52,404 nucleotides of DNA from the NCBI GenBank assembly GCA_028277625.1, contig JANQFW010000137.1, forward strand, positions 1-52,404, written 5' to 3'. This document shows, piece after piece, positions 31,646 to 41,615 of the stretch. Under the pieces are notes generated by a model that did no database searches, was not told where the DNA came from, and saw only the letters and a program-made list of their open reading frames with translations. Position 1 is the stretch's first letter; every line of letters begins with the position of its first letter. The position numbers were made by a program, and so were the translations under genes. Origin of the DNA: Candidatus Gastranaerophilales bacterium (GTDB taxonomy: Bacteria > Cyanobacteriota > Vampirovibrionia > Gastranaerophilales > JANQFW01).

Positions 31646-34339
31646 TTAACGTACCAATGATTGAATCAACTCACCAATTGTTTCCAATTGACTGTTTATT
31701 TCAGCTATTCTTGCGCGAGTTTGAACAATAACGTCTTTTGGAGCGTTCTCTAAAAACTTTGCATTGTTCATTCTTCCATCAAGACTTTTCTTTTCTTTTT
31801 CTAGAGTATCTATTTTTTTCTTTTGTCTTTGAATTTCTTTATCAACATCAATCAACCCGCCCAAAGGTACTACAAGCTTTAAAGCTCCAACAACTGCAGA
31901 AGCAGACTGAGGTGGTAACGTTGTAATATCTTCAGCAGAAATAGTTATTTCTTCGACCCTTGCCATATTTTTAATATAGTTTTGTGCAAGATCAATAACG
32001 TCTTTTTCAGCAATATCCTGAGAGTAAACCTGTAAATTAATCTTCTTGCCTACAGGTATATTAAGAGACTGTCTTAAGTTTCTTAAGCCTCTAATAGCAT
32101 CTATAACAAGATTCATATTTGTTTCTGCAATGTTATCTTCAAATTTTTCATCAGCTTGAGGGAACTCTGATAACATAATAGCTTGCTTATCGCCTTTATA
32201 ATAACTACCTGGTATATTTTGCCAGATTTCTTCTGTTAAATGAGGCATTATTGGATGTAAAAGTCTTAAGCTTCTTTCAAGAGCGTATCTTAGTATACGT
32301 TGAGTATTAATTTTTTGAGTTTCATTGTTTAGTTGAGTTTTAGCAACTTCCACATACCAGTCACAATAAATGCTCCATAAGAATTCGTATAACTGCTGAG
32401 AAGCCTCGCCAGGCCTAAAGTCAGAAATATTTTTATTTATATCTTTTACCAAGTTATTATATTTACTCAAAATCCATCTGTCTGCTATGGTTAAACTATT
32501 CATATCAATAGGTTCTTCATAAACCTTATTAGCATCAGCATCTCCTTCTTCAGGAAGGTTCATAAGAACGAATCTGGAAGCATTCCAAATTTTATTAGCA
32601 AAATTTCTACCATACTCAAACTTCTCATCAGAAATTTTAATATCCTGCCCACCATAAGTAACAAGACTTGTTAGTGTAAACCTTAATGCATCAGATCCGT
32701 ACTTATCAATAATTTCAACAGGATCTATAGTATTTCCTCTTGATTTGCTCATTTTTTGACCAAGTTCATCACGCACCAGGCCGTGGATAAAGACATTTCT
32801 AAATGGTGACTGATGGGTAAACTCATATCCCATAACAACCATTCTTGCAACCCAGAAGAAAATAATGTCAAACCCGGTAACAAGTGTGCTGGTCGGATAG
32901 AATTTTTTAAAGTCAAGACTTTCTTTATCCGGCCAACCCATTGTAGAAAAAGGCCATAACGCAGAAGAAAACCATGTATCAAGAACATCCTGATCCTGTG
33001 TAAAGTTTGTGCTATCGCATTTTGTACACTTTTCAGGTTGTTGCGCAGCTACAATCATTTCTTTACACTCATCGCAATAATATGCTGGTATTTGGTGACC
33101 CCACCATAGCTGCCTGCTTATGCACCAGTCTCTTATATTTTCCATCCAGTCAAGATAAATCTTTGTCCATCTTTCCGGTATAAAGTTTAATTCACCTGTG
33201 TTAACCGCTTTAATCGGATCTACAACAAGGGGTTCCATTTTTACAAACCATTGTTCTGATAAAAGAGGCTCAACAGTTTCATTACAACGCTGACAGTGCC
33301 CTACATTATGCTCATGTTCTTTTACTCTAATTAGTAAAGCTTTTTCTTTTAGTCTTTTAATAATTTCTTTTCTTGCATCATACCTATCAGCACCATTTAA
33401 GTAATAAGGTACAATATCCTCATCTTGAACTAGCTTAGCTTCTTCGTCCATTATCCATATTGGGCTAAAGCCGTGCCTTTTACCAATTTCATAATCATTA
33501 GGATCATGTGCTGGTGTAATTTTAAGAGCACCTGTTCCAAATCCCATTTCTACAGCTTCATCAGCAATAACTGGAATTTTTCTACCGCTCAAAGGTATAA
33601 TAACTTCTTTTCCTATATAGTCTTTATATTTAAAATCATTTGGATTAACAGCTACAGCCACATCACCAAACATAGTTTCCGGCCTTGTAGTTGCAATAAC
33701 TATAGATCCAAATTCGCCGTCTAAAGGATAGGCTATTTCCCATAGATTACCTTGTTCAGTCAAATATTCTGTTTCTATATCACTGATAGCAGAGTGGCAC
33801 CTAGGACACCAGTTAACAATATAAGAACCTTTATAGATTAAACCTTTATTATAAAGATTAACAAACACTTCTTTAACAGCTTCTGAGCAGCCATCATCTA
33901 GGGTAAATCTTTCTCTTGATCTATCTAAAGAAGCGCCTAATCTTTTAAATTGGTTTAAAATTTTACTTTTATGATCATTTGCCCAGTCCCATACTGTTTC
34001 TACAAATTTTTCTCTTCCTAAATCAAAACGGGACTTTCCTTCTTCTCTTAATTTTTTTTCAACAACATTTTGAGTAGCAATACCGGCATGATCAGTACCA
34101 GGCAGCCATAGGGTAGCCTTGCCAAGCATCCTATTATATCTAATAAGAATATCTTGTATTGTGCCATCTAAAGCATGGCCCATATGTAAAACCCCTGTAA
34201 CATTAGGTGGTGGTATTACAATACTAAAATAGTCATCTGATTTATTAATATCAGCACTAAACATGCTGTTATCTTCCCAGAATTTATATATTTTATCTTC
34301 TGTTTCTTGCGGATTATAAGCTTTAGGTAAATTTTTCAT
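31646..34339 (-). CDS. valS: Valyl-tRNA synthetase
   Basis: An 897-residue class I synthetase charging tRNA-Val. The HIGH signature appears as HMGH in PPPNVTGVLHMGHALDG (about 43-59). KMSKS is in GQKMSKSRGNTIDPVEI (about 525). The CP1 editing domain lies between them (IATTRPETMFGDVAVAVNP). CxxC pairs (WCPRCHS, CQRC, CDEC, CTKC) suggest zinc sites. The C-terminal coiled coil DVDKEIQRQKKKIDTLEKEK is characteristic. The downstream folC follows after 7 bp. Normal length. Confidence 0.95.
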   Translation of the reverse strand: MKNLPKAYNPQETEDKIYKFWEDNSMFSADINKSDDYFSIVIPPPNVTGVLHMGHALDGTIQDILIRYNRMLGKATLWLPGTDHAGIATQNVVEKKLREEGKSRFDLGREKFVETVWDWANDHKSKILNQFKRLGASLDRSRERFTLDDGCSEAVKEVFVNLYNKGLIYKGSYIVNWCPRCHSAISDIETEYLTEQGNLWEIAYPLDGEFGSIVIATTRPETMFGDVAVAVNPNDFKYKDYIGKEVIIPLSGRKIPVIADEAVEMGFGTGALKITPAHDPNDYEIGKRHGFSPIWIMDEEAKLVQDEDIVPYYLNGADRYDARKEIIKRLKEKALLIRVKEHEHNVGHCQRCNETVEPLLSEQWFVKMEPLVVDPIKAVNTGELNFIPERWTKIYLDWMENIRDWCISRQLWWGHQIPAYYCDECKEMIVAAQQPEKCTKCDSTNFTQDQDVLDTWFSSALWPFSTMGWPDKESLDFKKFYPTSTLVTGFDIIFFWVARMVVMGYEFTHQSPFRNVFIHGLVRDELGQKMSKSRGNTIDPVEIIDKYGSDALRFTLTSLVTYGGQDIKISDEKFEYGRNFANKIWNASRFVLMNLPEEGDADANKVYEEPIDMNSLTIADRWILSKYNNLVKDINKNISDFRPGEASQQLYEFLWSIYCDWYVEVAKTQLNNETQKINTQRILRYALERSLRLLHPIMPHLTEEIWQNIPGSYYKGDKQAIMLSEFPQADEKFEDNIAETNMNLVIDAIRGLRNLRQSLNIPVGKKINLQVYSQDIAEKDVIDLAQNYIKNMARVEEITISAEDITTLPPQSASAVVGALKLVVPLGGLIDVDKEIQRQKKKIDTLEKEKKSLDGRMNNAKFLENAPKDVIVQTRARIAEINSQLETIGELIQSLVR

Positions 34340-34610
34340 TTAAGAGCAACCTCATAAAAGTATTTTATTATTTATACTGCTCATCAACTTTTTCAGCTTA
34401 CTCTTTTCAGAGGCTAGTTTATTTTATTAGTTTTAGTACGATTGAATAATCTGAAAAGTATTTTAGAGTTAGTAAGTACATTCAATTAAAAGATACCATA
34501 AGAATAAGCATAAATACATATTAGGAAGCAAAATAACCTCTAAGCCTTTGGAGTTTTTACTCTCAAGTTCAATAGAGGTTATTTATTTTTAGCCTTACAT
34601 TAATTTTAGC
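34340..34610. other. Intergenic region with repeat copy 3
   Basis: About 270 bp between valS and an unknown gene. Holds the third copy of the 30-bp motif (34440-34474, plus orientation, without a recognisable -10) and the hairpin at 34531. Confidence 0.45.
34531..34590. terminator. 12-bp-stem hairpin, probable terminator
   Basis: AAATAACCTCTA (34531-34542) pairs perfectly with TAGAGGTTATTT (34573-34584), with an inner GAGTTTTTACTC hairpin. Plus-strand T-tract at 34585-34590 is best, but the only adjacent gene using it is the minus-strand one at 34611. Confidence 0.55.
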
Positions 34611-35267
34611 TTAGCTATCTCTATCTACACTTAGACTACCAGTATTCGCCTCTATAGCTACCATTTGTATAATAGTTTTCCAGGATTTTATAACATCCTG
34701 AGTCTTATCTCCAAATTGTTTCTCTAGAGAAGTTTTAGCTCTTTGCTGACCGTTAGCCTCTGTAAAAAGAGATACAGCTTCTTTTTTATTATCATCGAGC
34801 TTTTGGGCTATTGAGTTTACATAGTTTTTTAAAGCTTGCTCTGTAACACCCTCTTTTAATTTTTTTTCACCTTCTTTATCTCTAGGTTCTAATATATCTT
34901 GAGCGTCAGGGTCATTTATACCCCGATTATGAGCAACTATAACTGTTTTAACATTAGGCTGTTTAAAAATATCTAAAGATATATTTTCTATAGCTGAAGC
35001 TTGAAGTTCTCCTGATCCTTCAGCATCGATAGCATGAGTTACAACTGAAGCTCGTGCTGCTAAATCAGCTGGGCTTTCAGTTAATAAGCTCGCACCGATA
35101 GAAGCTTGATCTCCTCTAGCTGCCTCAGATGTTAGTCTATTTTCTATTTGTACTCCTTCAGCTATGCCCGGTTGTCTTCCTGCTTTTACTGTACTTGCCT
35201 TTGATAGTCCTACTTTAGGTTTTCCCATTACTATTCCTAAACTTCCCCCTGCTGGAGTTGCTCCCAT
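34611..35267 (-). CDS. Hypothetical protein, Ala/Gly-rich
   Basis: A 218-residue protein that I do not recognise. The N-terminal 45 residues are G/A/K-rich and probably flexible; the middle and C-terminal parts are helical and charged (KEGEKKLKEGVTEQALKNYV). There is no signal peptide, membrane segment or known motif. The ATG has AAGGAG 7 nt upstream, which is a strong site, so it is probably a real gene. Monocistronic, ending at the 34531 hairpin. Confidence 0.55.
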   Translation of the reverse strand: MGATPAGGSLGIVMGKPKVGLSKASTVKAGRQPGIAEGVQIENRLTSEAARGDQASIGASLLTESPADLAARASVVTHAIDAEGSGELQASAIENISLDIFKQPNVKTVIVAHNRGINDPDAQDILEPRDKEGEKKLKEGVTEQALKNYVNSIAQKLDDNKKEAVSLFTEANGQQRAKTSLEKQFGDKTQDVIKSWKTIIQMVAIEANTGSLSVDRDS

Positions 35268-35600
35268 AATAGTTCTCCTTATTAATTAATATATACTTAC
35301 GTTAAATAAACTTAAAAATACTATTAGTCTTTTAAGCTAATTAATCTCATACTTTTATAATATATTTTACTGCAGATATAAAAAGTTAAAGCAAAAATTT
35401 TATTGCTAGTTTGTTAACAAGTGTAACTTGAAATTTTAAATATTTTTTAAAATTAAATTTATTTATTAAAAAAACAAAATAAAAACCAATTTCATCGTTT
35501 AAAGAAGATAAAAAACTTGACTTTAATACCTTCAGCGGAATAATATATTATTAAACTTAAAAAAAGTATATAATATAATTAAATAGTTTATTGACAACTT
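35268..35600. other. AT-rich intergenic region before tRNA-Leu
   Basis: About 330 bp without coding potential. It contains a TATAAA-type box on the minus strand near 35358 for the gene at 34611 and the tRNA promoter at 35551. Confidence 0.4.
35551..35579 (+). promoter_or_regulatory. Promoter of tRNA-Leu(GAG)
   Basis: TTAAAC (35551-35556), 17 bp, TATAAT (35574-35579). Predicted start about 15 nt before the mature tRNA. Confidence 0.6.
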
Positions 35601-35682
35601 GTCGGGATGGCGGAATTGGTAGACGCGCACGCTTGAGGGGCGTGTGGAGCAATCTGTGAGGGTTCAAGTCCCTCTCTCGACA
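35601..35682 (+). tRNA. tRNA-Leu(GAG)
   Basis: An 82-nt cloverleaf without encoded CCA. The acceptor stem GTCGGGA pairs with TCTCGAC (one G-U). The anticodon stem CACGC/GCGTG closes the loop TTGAGGG, so the anticodon is GAG. It has the long variable arm of a class II tRNA and the GGTTCAAGTCC T-loop region. Confidence 0.95.
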
Positions 35683-35712
35683 TTTTTTATTTAAGCAGGA
35701 AAAGTGGCGTTG

Positions 35713-35738
35713 CCTCTGAAGTTCAGAGGCTTTTTTTA
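35713..35738 (+). terminator. Terminator of tRNA-Leu
   Basis: GCCTCTGA (35713-35720) pairs with TCAGAGGC (35724-35731) over a 3-nt loop and is followed by seven T. Confidence 0.9.
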
Positions 35739-35823
35739 TGGATTATTTTTTTTAAACTTAAGCTCGAAAAAGTAGCTACCCTTTGATAGGTAGCTACTAA
35801 CTAGTTTAAATACATATTGTCTT

Positions 35824-36819
35824 TTAATATTTTAGCTTTATTTCTTTTATGTCAAGCTCATTTGGATTTAAAGGCTTACCCTCCTGAATTAATCTTGCAG
35901 AGTTTCCCTTATCAGCTGGCAAGTCTTTACTTTTATTTCGTTTTAAACTTTCTGACAAGGGTACTTCTTGTCGTGCTTCTGTATTAAAGCTTGTAGCTGC
36001 TTCTATAACTTTTATTCTATCATCCGCATCTTTATAGTTTAATTTGAGTAAAGCATTATAACGTTCGCTATTATTAAGTTTAGTTGTAATAGCCATTTTA
36101 AACTTTTGCGTTTTTCCTGGGAGTATTGTATATGTTGAAAGCTTTTGCTTTTTTTCTTTATTCTCGCTTGAAATATTTAAATCACCAATAACATTACAAT
36201 GAACATTTCCGCTATTTTTAAGAGTAGCTATAAGGTAAGGCTTTCCTTCTACTTGTTCGTATCCTAAATTAAGGACTTCCACATTTTTATTAATTTGACC
36301 TTTATAAGCATAGAGAACTACGCCATATCTAGCTTTAAAGTTCACGTTAATATCAATTTTACCTTTGTCTTTTTGTAAAATTTGGCTTCTTCTATTAACA
36401 GTTTCAAAAAAAAGGATACTTCTATATTCACCTGACGCATTTGCAGGCAATTTAGCCATAAGCCTGACAAGCTGTTTTTGCCCTGGTGCAAGGTCAAATT
36501 CTCGAGGGTTAAACTTTATATATTTTTTTAAAGAACGCTCATTTTTACCCTTTAAAAAAACAACGCTACCGTTTTCGTTTAAATCCCAGCTTTCTACGTA
36601 GCTTCTTATTCTTAATGTTTTTTTTGTTGGGTTTTCTACGTGAATAACCTTTGATATAAATCTTTTATTTTTCTTTGTAAAATCCAGTTCTATTTTATCA
36701 GGATAGACAAGCACTTCTGCAAATTGAGCAAAAGACTTTGCATTAAATCCAGTAAAGAGAATAAGTATTATAAAGAATATCGTCAAAAATCTGCAAGCTT
36801 GATAAGTATGATGCCCCAT
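35824..36819 (-). CDS. PapD-like periplasmic pilus chaperone
   Basis: A 331-residue exported protein with a signal peptide (hydrophobic 11-24, cleavage near SFA/AQFA, 29-32). Residues about 35-150 resemble the first Ig-like domain of chaperone-usher chaperones: EVLVYPDKIELDF, VIHVENPTKKTLRIRSYVE, and the subunit-binding strand with NPREFDLAPGQKQLVRLMAK. A second beta domain follows (about 155-265), then a charged tail of about 60 residues that is longer than usual. It lies next to pilin-like and usher-like genes, supporting the role. AGGAAA lies upstream of the ATG. Last gene of the fimbrial locus in its direction of transcription. Confidence 0.75.
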   Translation of the reverse strand: MGHHTYQACRFLTIFFIILILFTGFNAKSFAQFAEVLVYPDKIELDFTKKNKRFISKVIHVENPTKKTLRIRSYVESWDLNENGSVVFLKGKNERSLKKYIKFNPREFDLAPGQKQLVRLMAKLPANASGEYRSILFFETVNRRSQILQKDKGKIDINVNFKARYGVVLYAYKGQINKNVEVLNLGYEQVEGKPYLIATLKNSGNVHCNVIGDLNISSENKEKKQKLSTYTILPGKTQKFKMAITTKLNNSERYNALLKLNYKDADDRIKVIEAATSFNTEARQEVPLSESLKRNKSKDLPADKGNSARLIQEGKPLNPNELDIKEIKLKY

Positions 36820-36908
36820 AAAAATTTCCTATCTAAATATTTGCTTATTATAAGATATTAATTAAGTTCAAATAATATCTTATCTTTTCATATTCACAAG
36901 TATAATAT

Positions 36909-36939
36909 TACTGGCAAGGATACAGATCCCTTGCCAGTA
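36909..36939 (-). terminator. Strong hairpin between pilin 1 and chaperone genes
   Basis: TACTGGCAAGG (36909-36919) pairs perfectly with CCTTGCCAGTA (36929-36939). No T-tract follows on the minus strand, so it may be a partial terminator or an mRNA-stabilising hairpin, keeping pilin message higher than chaperone message. Confidence 0.6.
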
Positions 36940-36968
36940 CGAATTTTATATTAAACACTTAGCGTTAA

Positions 36969-37619
36969 CTAGTTTAATCCAACAACAGTAAGTGTCATAT
37001 CAAAGCTAATAGAACCAGCCACATCTTGAAGGCTCAAAGAGTTTTCATCAAGATCCATAACCATATCTAAAGGAGCTTTTTTATTAGTCGCATTAAAAGG
37101 AACACTGCTATTCGCAGGAATATTCAAAGTATCAGAATCCTGTGCAATAAAAGCAATAACTGAACCAGTACCACTATCACCAAGCGCAGGGTAAGCACTC
37201 TTGGCATTGTTTGTAAGGTTTATATCAACAGAAGCAGTAGCAGAGGCATTAGTTAAAGTTAATACTGCTTTAGATCCACTATCTACAATGTTAATTGAAC
37301 TTCCTCCATTAGGAGCAAAGTCTAACTGATATTGTTTTGCTGCTGCGGTAGGGTCATTAGATTGAACAAATGAAGTACTAGCTAAAGAACCATCACCAAC
37401 AACAATATTATGAGAAGAAGTGTTTCCACTGCCAAACTCGGCAGCTGTTATAACACCAAAATCATTTGCAGCGGCGGACAATTCTACAACGGTTGCAGAA
37501 GGAATATTAACTGTATAAGTTTCACTGTCAGACACATCTGCTTTTACGAAGTTAGTACCTAAAAAGAAACATACGTTTGCAGCTACTACTAAAGATAAAA
37601 TTCTTGCAATATTTTTCAT
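36969..37619 (-). CDS. Pilin-like subunit 1
   Basis: A 216-residue exported beta-rich protein. The signal peptide ends at VKA before DVSDSETYTV (about 26). The mature protein lacks Cys, is rich in S, N, A and T, and ends in SFDMTLTVVGLN. It is a close paralogue of the protein at 41842 (same SETYTVNIPSATVVELSAAA start and TNNAKSAYPA core). Size, secretion signal, alternating hydrophobic N-terminal strand and genomic context with a chaperone and usher-like barrel point to a fimbrial major subunit; no domain name is certain. I start at the ATG at 37619 (GGAG 10 nt upstream) and not at an upstream TTG that lacks a signal peptide. Confidence 0.7.
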   Translation of the reverse strand: MKNIARILSLVVAANVCFFLGTNFVKADVSDSETYTVNIPSATVVELSAAANDFGVITAAEFGSGNTSSHNIVVGDGSLASTSFVQSNDPTAAAKQYQLDFAPNGGSSINIVDSGSKAVLTLTNASATASVDINLTNNAKSAYPALGDSGTGSVIAFIAQDSDTLNIPANSSVPFNATNKKAPLDMVMDLDENSLSLQDVAGSISFDMTLTVVGLN

Positions 37620-38222
37620 AAGTCCATTTCTCCTTTTTATATCAACTACACACAAAATAGTTCTCAATTTGCTCTTTCGGTGGAAAATTGGGCATAACGA
37701 TTATCCTTAAATAGCTTTATGCTATTAAGCACGTGTTGAAACATGTTAACTAAAGGTTTCGATTTTAGTCCTTTTTTTAATATGGCAAGGTATGTGCTCA
37801 GGTATATTTAATGTCTACCTTTCTATCAGGATATATTTATTATATACTTGCTATATTAAAAAAATTTTTATCAAATGTCAACTTTGCAAGTATATTCTGT
37901 TTACACTCCTTAACACAAAGACTATGACCCTTGTAGAAAATGTCAACTTTTAGCTTTTATAGTAAAGATTTTAGAGTTTGTTTCTATTTTACAAAATAAT
38001 ATTTTTAAAATATTTCTAACCACCTGCCCTCTTAACAATCTTTAATATTATATGTAGATTAGATATCTTAGCTTACCCTCAAGAATAAATATGGGCTTTA
38101 TTTTTTAAAGGCTATTTGAATTTACAAATATAATTTTTGCTATTTCAAAAGTGTATCTCTAAACACCATGAGTAACAGAACTTAATGTAATTTTTAAAAA
38201 TAACCAAAATTGTCCTTTTTAT
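37620..38222 (-). promoter_or_regulatory. Long leader and promoter region of pilin 1
   Basis: About 600 bp without a gene. It carries the promoter at 37853 and a leader of about 225 nt. The last 20 nt before the ATG (GGAGAAATGGACTTATG) match the pilin 2 leader (GGAGAACTAGACTTATG). A second TTGACA lies at 37929-37934 without a good -10. A short CCTTTT/AAAAGG hairpin (38213-38229) overlaps the end of the usher-like gene. Confidence 0.5.
37853..37881 (-). promoter_or_regulatory. Promoter of pilin 1
   Basis: Perfect TTGACA (37876-37881), 17 bp, TAATAT (37853-37858) on the minus strand. Confidence 0.7.
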
Positions 38223-41200
38223 TTAAAAGGTTTTAACCTGGCCTCTTTTTTCTATTAATTTTATATCAAGATTTTCTATGTCTACAAAATCATCAAGGCG
38301 CAAAGGTATATTTACCTTATGTCCTACCTCAGAAGACATTTGCATCCCCTTATAGTCAAGATAATTTTTATCAACCACTACTGTATAGTCTCCAGGAGGA
38401 ATTGAACCAATATAATAGCTTCCGGTACTATCCGTTGTAGTATATTTTACTTCTTTTCCATTTTTATCTAACAACAATACAATAATATCAGAGTTAAGCT
38501 CTTCCTCTTTTTTAACTGTAATATTACCTGAAATGCTACCAGGTGTATTAATTACCCCTAGGTTAACTTTATAAACTTTTTCTCTTTTTACATCAACTGA
38601 AATATTATTACCCGTAGGCGAATAAATAAAAGGCAGGCTGTTTTTATCAATACCAAGAATATATCGTCTTGGAGCGAGACCTGTAGCTACATACTCGCCA
38701 TTGTTATTACTACTGATGTTAAATAAATTCTTAAAACTGATCTCAATATCAGGAACGCCTTGTTCCCCTTCATCCATTTTACCATTTTGATTAAGGTCAA
38801 GAAATACGACACCTTTGATAATACTATTCTCTGGATTGAAAGAGGTTTGCAACCCTGCTTTTTTATGAGAACTTGACGCTCTTCCAAAATCAATATTATT
38901 TAATAAATTAACAGAAATTGTATGGGTTTTATTTTCATTTAACGATGCAAGTGATCTTACTGCATTATATCTGTATCTTAAAACTAGATGCCCTAGATTT
39001 TTTATTTGATACCCAAGGTCTAAACCCATATTTAAATTATTACCAGAGCCGCTTTGATAACCTATGCTTGGTGATAAGCAAATGCCATGTATAGGCAGAT
39101 TGGACCTATCTAATTTTATGTTAAATTTATTTCTGCTAAGTTCAGAGCGCCTCTTTAATCCACTGCTTAAAAACCTATGCTCTGGACCTTCAATGGCTTG
39201 TTCTTTAGATATTCTTACTTTACCTATTTTACCTGCATCAACTTCGAGAGCAATATTAAGCCTATCATTTGTATCTTTAGTCTTTTCTGCTGTTTTATAA
39301 TTGCTGTTATTATAAAAAGTTTTAATATGATTTATCATCATTCGATGATTTTCGCCCAGTTGTTGTGAAAGAGTAAAATTAAGATTTGTTTCTTTTTCTT
39401 TATAATAATCATTTTTACAATTATTTGCGCGAACACTTAAACGTAAGTTTGTACCTGAATATATTTGGTTGGAGAGATTAATATTCATATTTCTAATATT
39501 GGAAAGCCCACCATCAAAAACATTATCTAGATTTGAAATATAATTGATAAAATTGCCTGAGATATTTGTTGAGCTAACTTTACCGCTAAAATTTAATTCT
39601 CCACCTCGTTTGTCAATGCTATTGCCCTGAGTAACCGTATAAAAGTTAGAACCGTAATGAAATGCTTTTGCAAATAAGCCAAATTGATGCTTTTTATTTT
39701 CATAATCCATAGACAATATCCCGCCAAGGTCAGTGCCGTCCGGCTCAAAGACTGAAAGAGATGATGCATTTGAAAGGGCTAATTCAGAAGCAAGTTTTAT
39801 ATTTTCTTTCATTTTATGTTTTAGGCTTAAACTTGTAATAAACCCTGATGAAGATCTATTTTGTCTTATAACGCCAGGCCTATCAGTCATTGTTGAGGTT
39901 ATACTTTCTGCGTTTTTAACTTTAAAGTCTTGTGCAAAGCTTAAAAACGCACTTGTCTTTTTGGAAATTCCCAGTCCATATTTAGCTCCTGATATTAATT
40001 TAACTGAATCGCTATTGTTTATCTGTTTATTTCCAATTAAATTAAATCTATTAGTTAATATTGAGCTTTCCAGACCGGAAAACATTAAAAATTCTTTTTC
40101 AGCCTTTGCCAGTAGATCATTATCTCGAGAAAACGACCTTTTATATACAATTTCTCTTGAGCTATCTATATTCACCTGTTCTACTCTAATGTCTACAAAT
40201 GACGAATTAATTAAATAATTTATGGACTCAAATTCAAATCTTCCATTTTTAACATCTTGAGAATCTCTAAGTATGTCATTAATAAAAAGTTCAACAGTAG
40301 TTCCATCTAAAGCACTTCCTACTATAAACCTTGGTACGGAAAGTGTTCTATTCAGAGCCCCCAGTGTGCCAAATTTTCCGCCTACAAGACTTGTACCAGG
40401 TATAGCAAGGTCTGATAAGCGTGTAAATGTACTACCTAATGTAGTGTTATAATTAGAACCTGTATAATCAAGTGATGCTGTAAAGTTGCCAATATCCAAG
40501 GCATCATTTACATAAAAGCTTCCTGCGCCTATATTATATTCACCGCCTAAAAGCTTACCACTGCTTGCTAAGTTTAAGTTGCTATTTTCTGTAGTATTAG
40601 CAACTTGTCCATTTGCTGTTTTACTTACAGTTCCATTTAATCCATAGTCTATTCTTTCTACTTTAAAAGATTTTTCTTCTTTTTCATAAGAATCTACATT
40701 TGTAAGGGGTTCTTCGTATGTAAATTTTTCTTCTTCTACTTCAGCTTGTTGCTCATCAGCCGTTAGTGCAAACTTACTAGTCAGGCTAAGAACATAATTA
40801 TTTTTATCAAAGGATGATTCTATATCAAAAAAATAGTTAACAAAATCTATAGGTGCAAAAATATCATCTTGTACAATAAAGCCTTCTTCTATACGAACCA
40901 TTTTAGGCTTTTTTATATTTATAACATTACTGCCGCAAATAATATTATTTTCTTTATGATTAAAAATTATTTGTTTTTTGCTTATAGGATGAGTAAATGT
41001 AATATTGTTGTTCACATGATTAACAGTTGACTCTATTTCCAGTATATCTGCAAGCGTAATGACCGGAATAGATATCTTACTGTCTGGCCACATAATGATT
41101 TCAAAGTCATAAACTAAATTTTTATTTACCTGCAGTGTCACTAGAGCTGTTTCAACATCATCGTATTTATACAAAGTTTTTTGATCTGATTCTTTATTTG

Positions 41201-41615
41201 TTTTTTTTATGAAGTCTTTTATATCAGCTTTTTTATTTTGTGTACTATCTGCTTGAGGCTGCTCCGTAGAGCTTTCATTTGTAACTTCAGGGTTAGTATT
41301 CGTCTTGTTTTTTTCTAATTCTTCTAAATTAATTGAACGAATTGAAGGAAGAGTAAATCCTTCACAGAACTTTTTAGAGCAGCTAGCATGACTGTAGGTT
41401 GGAATGCTTATATCCATAGCATTTCTTAACTGTAATTTTTTATTAATTATACTGATAAAGCTTGACTTATTCTCCACATCTTCTTTTTCTTTACTGCTCA
41501 ACGAATTTGCCTTTGTCTCTACAGGTAAAATATTAAAAATAAAGAACAACACTAGAATAGCTTTTAAACTATTTTGTGATGAACTTGAAAATATATTTTT
41601 TCTATTAAAATTCAA
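38223..41615 (-). CDS. Usher-like outer-membrane protein with C-terminal CnaB/SdrD-like domains
   Basis: A 1130-residue exported protein (signal sequence about 15-37). After a disordered charged linker (to about 150) comes a domain resembling usher N-domains (IMWPDSKISIPVITLADILE, then DDIFAPIDFVNYFFD). Then about 600 residues of amphipathic strands typical of a large beta-barrel, with the usher-like segment GTTVELFINDILRDSQDVKN then GRFEFESINYLINSS. The last 195 residues (from about 935) hold two Ig-like modules: an SdrD/CnaB type with DLNQNGKMDEGEQG calcium loop, and a carboxypeptidase-regulatory-like one. The latter are unusual for classical ushers. The TTG start lacks a well-spaced Shine-Dalgarno. 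Role: secretion platform for the pilin-like subunits, by inference. Confidence 0.65.
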   Translation of the reverse strand: MNFNRKNIFSSSSQNSLKAILVLFFIFNILPVETKANSLSSKEKEDVENKSSFISIINKKLQLRNAMDISIPTYSHASCSKKFCEGFTLPSIRSINLEELEKNKTNTNPEVTNESSTEQPQADSTQNKKADIKDFIKKTNKESDQKTLYKYDDVETALVTLQVNKNLVYDFEIIMWPDSKISIPVITLADILEIESTVNHVNNNITFTHPISKKQIIFNHKENNIICGSNVINIKKPKMVRIEEGFIVQDDIFAPIDFVNYFFDIESSFDKNNYVLSLTSKFALTADEQQAEVEEEKFTYEEPLTNVDSYEKEEKSFKVERIDYGLNGTVSKTANGQVANTTENSNLNLASSGKLLGGEYNIGAGSFYVNDALDIGNFTASLDYTGSNYNTTLGSTFTRLSDLAIPGTSLVGGKFGTLGALNRTLSVPRFIVGSALDGTTVELFINDILRDSQDVKNGRFEFESINYLINSSFVDIRVEQVNIDSSREIVYKRSFSRDNDLLAKAEKEFLMFSGLESSILTNRFNLIGNKQINNSDSVKLISGAKYGLGISKKTSAFLSFAQDFKVKNAESITSTMTDRPGVIRQNRSSSGFITSLSLKHKMKENIKLASELALSNASSLSVFEPDGTDLGGILSMDYENKKHQFGLFAKAFHYGSNFYTVTQGNSIDKRGGELNFSGKVSSTNISGNFINYISNLDNVFDGGLSNIRNMNINLSNQIYSGTNLRLSVRANNCKNDYYKEKETNLNFTLSQQLGENHRMMINHIKTFYNNSNYKTAEKTKDTNDRLNIALEVDAGKIGKVRISKEQAIEGPEHRFLSSGLKRRSELSRNKFNIKLDRSNLPIHGICLSPSIGYQSGSGNNLNMGLDLGYQIKNLGHLVLRYRYNAVRSLASLNENKTHTISVNLLNNIDFGRASSSHKKAGLQTSFNPENSIIKGVVFLDLNQNGKMDEGEQGVPDIEISFKNLFNISSNNNGEYVATGLAPRRYILGIDKNSLPFIYSPTGNNISVDVKREKVYKVNLGVINTPGSISGNITVKKEEELNSDIIVLLLDKNGKEVKYTTTDSTGSYYIGSIPPGDYTVVVDKNYLDYKGMQMSSEVGHKVNIPLRLDDFVDIENLDIKLIEKRGQVKTF

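Noticed and set aside
33473-33724. 83-codon plus-strand ORF within valS
   Set aside because: Lies antisense to the conserved editing domain of valyl-tRNA synthetase and lacks any translation signal.
39733-40218. 161-codon plus-strand ORF opposite the usher-like gene
   Set aside because: It is the antisense shadow of the barrel coding region with no ribosome binding site; the minus-strand frame carries the signal peptide and domain motifs.
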